This document shows positions 63,117-64,000 of a DNA stretch of 64,000 nt, piece after piece. The notes beneath the pieces were generated by a model that made no database searches, was not told where the DNA came from, and worked only from the letters and a program-made list of their open reading frames with translations. Source of the DNA: Rickettsiella endosymbiont of Rhagonycha lignosa (GTDB taxonomy: Bacteria; Pseudomonadota; Gammaproteobacteria; Diplorickettsiales; Diplorickettsiaceae); NCBI RefSeq assembly GCF_964031165.1, contig NZ_OZ035011.1, forward strand, positions 533,001 through 597,000, given 5' to 3'. Position 1 is the stretch's first letter. Every line of letters starts with the position of its first letter. Position numbers and translations under genes: made by a program.

Positions 63117-63165
63117 GGACTTTTTTAGTACTTTAGTTAAGATAGGCTAAAAAAGTTCTTTTTCT
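63117..63165 (+). terminator. Hairpin with T-run between ankyrin gene and gshA
   Basis: GGACTTTTTTAG (63117-63128) pairs with CTAAAAAAGTTC (63147-63158, one G-T), followed by TTTTTC. It is a good terminator for the ankyrin gene, but it also lies within the leader of a transcript starting at the promoter at 63082. Confidence 0.65.
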
Positions 63166-63181
63166 TTCGGGGGTTAACTAG

Positions 63182-64000
63182 ATGACAACATCGTCAAATA
63201 ATCGATATGAGATCCCATGTCTGGCTTCACATTGCTTAGAACCGCTCCACCAGTTAGAACAGCGCTTACTGACTGCGCAAACAGCGATAGAAAATTGGTT
63301 ACGTGAGCAATGGCGTAAAACACCCGCTCCTTTTTATTCCTCCGTCGATTTACGCAATGCCGGATTTAAGTTAGCGCCAGTGGATACTAATTTGTTTCCT
63401 GCTGGGTTTAATAATTTGAGTGAAGATTTTATTCCTCTGGCTGTGCAAGCAGCACAAGAAACCTTAGAGCGCTTAGCACCAGGATGTTTACGTATTTTAT
63501 TGATTCCTGAAAATCATACTCGAAATAATTTTTATTTCGAAAATCTTTTCACATTACAAGATATTTTGAGTAAAGCAGGTTTTGAAGTCAAAATTGGATC
63601 CTTATTAGAAGACATCAAAGCAAACAAAAAGATTACGCTAGAGTCAGGCGGTTCGGTAACATTAGAACCCATCCACCGTCAGGGCGATCATATTAAAGTT
63701 AATGATTTTTTGCCTTGTTTTATTTTATTAAATAATGATTTGGCTAATGGTATTCCTAAAATATTACAGGGAATAAAACAATCTATTTTACCCAATGTTA
63801 ATTTAGGTTGGCATAGTCGTTTAAAATCAAATCATTTCCATCACTATGAGCAAGTGACCAAAGAATTTTCAGAATTATTAAATTTAGATCCTTGGTTAAT
63901 TACACCTTATTTTTCATATTGTACGGGTGTGGACTTCATGCAACGCGAAGGTGAAGATTGCATGCTAGAAAAAAGCCAACAAATATTACAAGCAACCCAA
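63182..64000 (+). CDS. gshA: Glutamate-cysteine ligase, 3' end beyond window
   Basis: 273 codons from ATG 63182, open to the window edge. PFYSSVDLRNAGFKLAPVDT followed by NLFPAGFNNL is the N-terminal signature of the proteobacterial GshA group typified by Acidithiobacillus ferrooxidans (TIGR02049), unrelated in sequence to E. coli GshA. RILLIPENHTRNNFYFENL and LGWHSRLKSNHF follow. It makes gamma-glutamylcysteine, the first step of glutathione synthesis. GGGGG lies eight bases before the ATG, and a promoter and hairpin lie in the leader. gshB, if present, would be outside. Confidence 0.93.
   Translation, partial: MTTSSNNRYEIPCLASHCLEPLHQLEQRLLTAQTAIENWLREQWRKTPAPFYSSVDLRNAGFKLAPVDTNLFPAGFNNLSEDFIPLAVQAAQETLERLAPGCLRILLIPENHTRNNFYFENLFTLQDILSKAGFEVKIGSLLEDIKANKKITLESGGSVTLEPIHRQGDHIKVNDFLPCFILLNNDLANGIPKILQGIKQSILPNVNLGWHSRLKSNHFHHYEQVTKEFSELLNLDPWLITPYFSYCTGVDFMQREGEDCMLEKSQQILQATQ

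Overview
The window is AT-rich, densely coded DNA from a gammaproteobacterium. Conserved gene orders (hfq-hflX-hflK-hflC-purA, mraZ-rsmH-ftsL-ftsI, lepA-lepB-rnc-era, lptM-lysA-dapF, sdhE-ygfX) and a full-length RNase P RNA gene place it there. The low GC, several decaying genes, an ankyrin-repeat protein, a candidate clan-CE protease/effector and an inverse autotransporter suggest a host-associated member of Legionellales (Coxiella/Rickettsiella/Diplorickettsia-like). That placement is inference; no rRNA or tRNA gene is present to test it.

Bases 1-24,100 are an O-antigen/LPS locus that is more AT-rich than the rest. It carries the end of a rhamnosyltransferase, rfbD and rfbB (dTDP-rhamnose), a GT-C membrane glycosyltransferase with GtrA- and GtrB-like partners, CDP-glucose genes (rfbF, rfbG), sugar epimerase/SDR enzymes, several methyltransferases, a PhyH-type oxygenase, an HpcH/HpaI-like lyase, a dehydroquinate-synthase-like cyclase, a PLP 3-dehydratase-like enzyme with His in place of the PLP lysine, and two paralogous acetolactate-synthase-like ThDP enzymes. 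Together these suggest synthesis of an unusual, probably branched-chain, deoxysugar through CDP-4-keto-6-deoxyglucose. The locus contains two copies of one module (rfbF-rfbG-epimerase-FkbM-GT2) that have decayed reciprocally: copy A (5606-11018) keeps rfbG and a stub of rfbF, while copy B (19393-22439) keeps rfbF and a wreck of rfbG. A stub of a second PLP-dehydratase gene marks the right edge at 24,016-24,048.

Bases 24,100-41,150 are housekeeping: purA, hflC, hflK, hflX, hfq and polA on the minus strand; then guaC, ccmE, an unknown membrane-anchored protein, sdhE, ygfX-like and erpA on the plus strand; anmK on the minus strand; rnpB; and the start of the division/cell-wall cluster (mraZ with promoter and four-box operator, rsmH, ftsL, ftsI). 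That cluster stops at a terminator after ftsI.

Bases 41,150-64,000 mix core and accessory genes: an unknown 137-aa protein, an inverse autotransporter with a beta-helix passenger, epmB, fumC, a candidate secreted cysteine protease, lptM-lysA-dapF, a stop-interrupted small ORF, a DM13-domain protein, a carboxylesterase, lepA-lepB-rnc-era, an isochorismatase-family hydrolase, a pseudogene of an exported SIS-domain protein, a DciA-like protein, an APC permease, an ankyrin protein and the start of gshA. A palindromic ~121-bp intergenic repeat occurs as a tandem pair before lepA and as one inverted copy between rnc and era. No CRISPR array, tRNA, rRNA or insertion sequence was seen.
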